DNA from: Haliea sp.
GTDB taxonomy: Bacteria > Pseudomonadota > Gammaproteobacteria > Pseudomonadales > Halieaceae
Direction: 5' to 3'
Assembly (NCBI GenBank): GCA_024642265.1
Contig: JAHEBL010000001.1
Span: forward strand, 45,999 to 108,709
Length of the DNA: 62,711 nt
Below the pieces are notes generated by a model. The model was not told the origin of the DNA. It ran no database searches and saw only the letters and a list, made by a program, of their open reading frames with translations. Both the position numbers and the translations under genes were made by a program. The number at the start of each line of letters is the position of its first letter. The stretch's first letter is position 1. Shown here in pieces: positions 61,410 through 62,711 of this stretch.

Positions 61410-62711
61410 CTATCCTTTTGCCTTGGCCCGCGCCTTGCGGGGCGCCGACTGCCCCGAACTGGCGGCCTCCTGCGTCGATTCCAGCAACTCCTCAAGGGTA
61501 GCAAGCAACTGCGCCCGCTCGGCCGGTGTCTCCCGGGTGCTCTTCAGGATATGACTGGGGTGCTGCTCACGGTCCAGCCAGAACTTGCCCGACACCTTGC
61601 CGGCTTCCGTGGCGGCTGCCAGCCAGACCGCCGTGTCAGCGCCCTCTTCCGGACTGCGCAGCAGGCAGCGGGTCACCTTGTAAAAGGTGCTGAGCGAATT
61701 CTCCACGCCGGGCGTGTCCGCCCAGCCGGGATGCATGGCATTAACCACAATACCGTCCTCACGCCAGCGCTCCGCCCACTCTTCTGTCAGGATCATCAGG
61801 CCACGCTTGGCGCGGGCATAGGCAACCGAACCGGAGTACTCCCCGCGGCTGCTTTGCAGGTCGTCGGGGTGAATTTTCTGGGTATACATGCCGCCCGAGG
61901 AGACGTTGACCACCCTCGCGGAACCGGCTTTTGCCAGCAGGGGCTGCAGGCGTTCGGTCAGTACATAAGGTGACAGCAACAACAGGGCAAAGCTCTTTTC
62001 GAAACCCTCCGCGGTCTGCTGCCGCGGGTTGAACAGCGCGCCGGCATTGTTGACCAGCATATCGACCGGTTTGCCGGCCGCGAGCAGGCGGTCAGCCAGT
62101 GCGTGCACTTCGGCAATGACGCCCAGGTCGCACAGCTCCACGGAGACCTGCTCGTTGCCGGTCTGCTTGCGGATATCGTGCGCCACCGCCTCGGCCTTGC
62201 CGCTGTCACGCGCCACCAGGGTCACCTGCGCGCCAAGGTCAGCAAGCGCAACTGCCGCGGCCTGGCCGACGCCAGAGGTGGCACCGGTAACGATGGCGTG
62301 CTTGTCGCCGAGGTAGGCCGAGACCGGCTTCCAGTCTTTTCGAGATCGGCTGTAGCCAAACCGGGTGAAGCGCCACAAGCCCGGCAGGATGAACTTGTCT
62401 GCCAGTGCCAGTCGCCGGGATTCGGCAGGTGCCTCGAACTTGTCCTCGAGGGCGGCCTTCAGACCCGCCATGGTGCTCTTGCCGACCTTGTCCATGGCGG
62501 CGGGATAGATTTTGTTGGCAGCGGCGAGGGGCAGGGGGAAATTAAACCTGGCCACGTAGCGCACCTCGGTGCCCTGCTCGGTAGCGTTGAAACTGATCTC
62601 CTCCCTGGCGGTGAACACGCGGGAGTCGACGGTCATCAGCATCCTGCGGTCCTGCTCGAACTCTACCACCGTATAGTGCAGGGAAAAGCCGGCCTTCATG
62701 TCGATACGAAA
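61410..62711 (-). CDS. SRPBCC-SDR fusion protein (5' end beyond the window)
   Basis: The frame is open to the end of the window, and the first in-frame ATG (62699) is followed by sequence that continues a domain, so the gene is partial. The visible part starts in the middle of a SRPBCC/polyketide-cyclase-type domain (SLHYTVVEFEQDRRMLM through KSTMAGLKAALEDKF, partial). A complete SDR follows, with TGATSGVG, NNAGALFNP and YARAKRG, where YxxxK is Tyr-Ala-Arg-Ala-Lys. The C-terminus ends in a Lys/Ala-rich tail. The order and DHRS12-like SDR are unusual as a fusion. The stop is six bases before the proposed GST start. Confidence 0.82.
   Translation of the reverse strand, partial: FRIDMKAGFSLHYTVVEFEQDRRMLMTVDSRVFTAREEISFNATEQGTEVRYVARFNFPLPLAAANKIYPAAMDKVGKSTMAGLKAALEDKFEAPAESRRLALADKFILPGLWRFTRFGYSRSRKDWKPVSAYLGDKHAIVTGATSGVGQAAAVALADLGAQVTLVARDSGKAEAVAHDIRKQTGNEQVSVELCDLGVIAEVHALADRLLAAGKPVDMLVNNAGALFNPRQQTAEGFEKSFALLLLSPYVLTERLQPLLAKAGSARVVNVSSGGMYTQKIHPDDLQSSRGEYSGSVAYARAKRGLMILTEEWAERWREDGIVVNAMHPGWADTPGVENSLSTFYKVTRCLLRSPEEGADTAVWLAAATEAGKVSGKFWLDREQHPSHILKSTRETPAERAQLLATLEELLESTQEAASSGQSAPRKARAKAKG

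Overview
The window looks like chromosomal DNA of a free-living, aerobic, GC-rich gammaproteobacterium, most plausibly a marine Cellvibrionales/Halieaceae-type organism. This rests on gene content (RapA, Slt, IscR-SUF, DUF748/AsmA giants, many acyl-CoA genes, PilZ and GGDEF signalling). It is an inference, because no rRNA or other taxonomic marker is present. I recognise 55 protein genes, one decayed gene fragment and one tRNA-Arg(CCT). There is no intact mobile element, CRISPR array or rRNA.

Layout. 0-5 kb: a LysR regulator, a TatD hydrolase and RapA, then a remnant of a Baeyer-Villiger-type flavin monooxygenase and a glycine-zipper envelope protein. 5.6-12.7 kb (minus strand): a seven-gene acyl-CoA operon (acyl-CoA dehydrogenase, HSD10-like dehydrogenase, alpha-methylacyl-CoA racemase, crotonase, orphan carboxyltransferase, SDR, alpha/beta hydrolase) that fits breakdown of methyl-branched acyl-CoAs. 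A membrane diguanylate cyclase and an AraC regulator diverge from it. 15-24 kb: a DUF748 envelope protein, SprT, an ACAD10-type kinase, a patatin lipase, an acyl-CoA synthetase and a TesB thioesterase.

24.3-31.7 kb: the most interesting region, an eight-gene plus-strand operon. It contains DUF1445, pxpA, pxpB, pxpC, DUF4392, a D-amino-acid aminotransferase, alanine racemase and a MATE exporter. DUF1445 and DUF4392 are the two halves of the eukaryotic D-glutamate cyclase DGLUCY. Together the genes form a plausible route from D-alanine and other D-amino acids through D-glutamate and 5-oxoproline to glutamate.

32.8-39.5 kb (minus strand): a complete iscR-sufBCDSATE operon for Fe-S cluster assembly, preceded by two exactly abutting IscR-type sites. 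39.8-43 kb: a retropepsin-like lipoprotein, an inactive-transglutaminase/7TM protein and an ATP-grasp ligase, a conserved envelope triad. It is followed by a 1258-residue AsmA protein, exopolyphosphatase and PilZ. 49.8-52.1 kb (minus strand): ArsS with two glycosyltransferases, an arsenosugar-type set without ArsM. 52-62.7 kb: Slt, a small heat-shock protein with a near-perfect sigma-32 promoter and an upstream FNR/Anr-type box, tRNA-Arg followed by IS481-like terminal repeats, a class V aminotransferase, a fatty acid desaturase, an orphan OppA-type lipoprotein, a START-domain protein, a GST with no normal start codon, and an SRPBCC-SDR fusion cut by the window end.

All functional calls come from reading motifs and layout. 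No database search was run.
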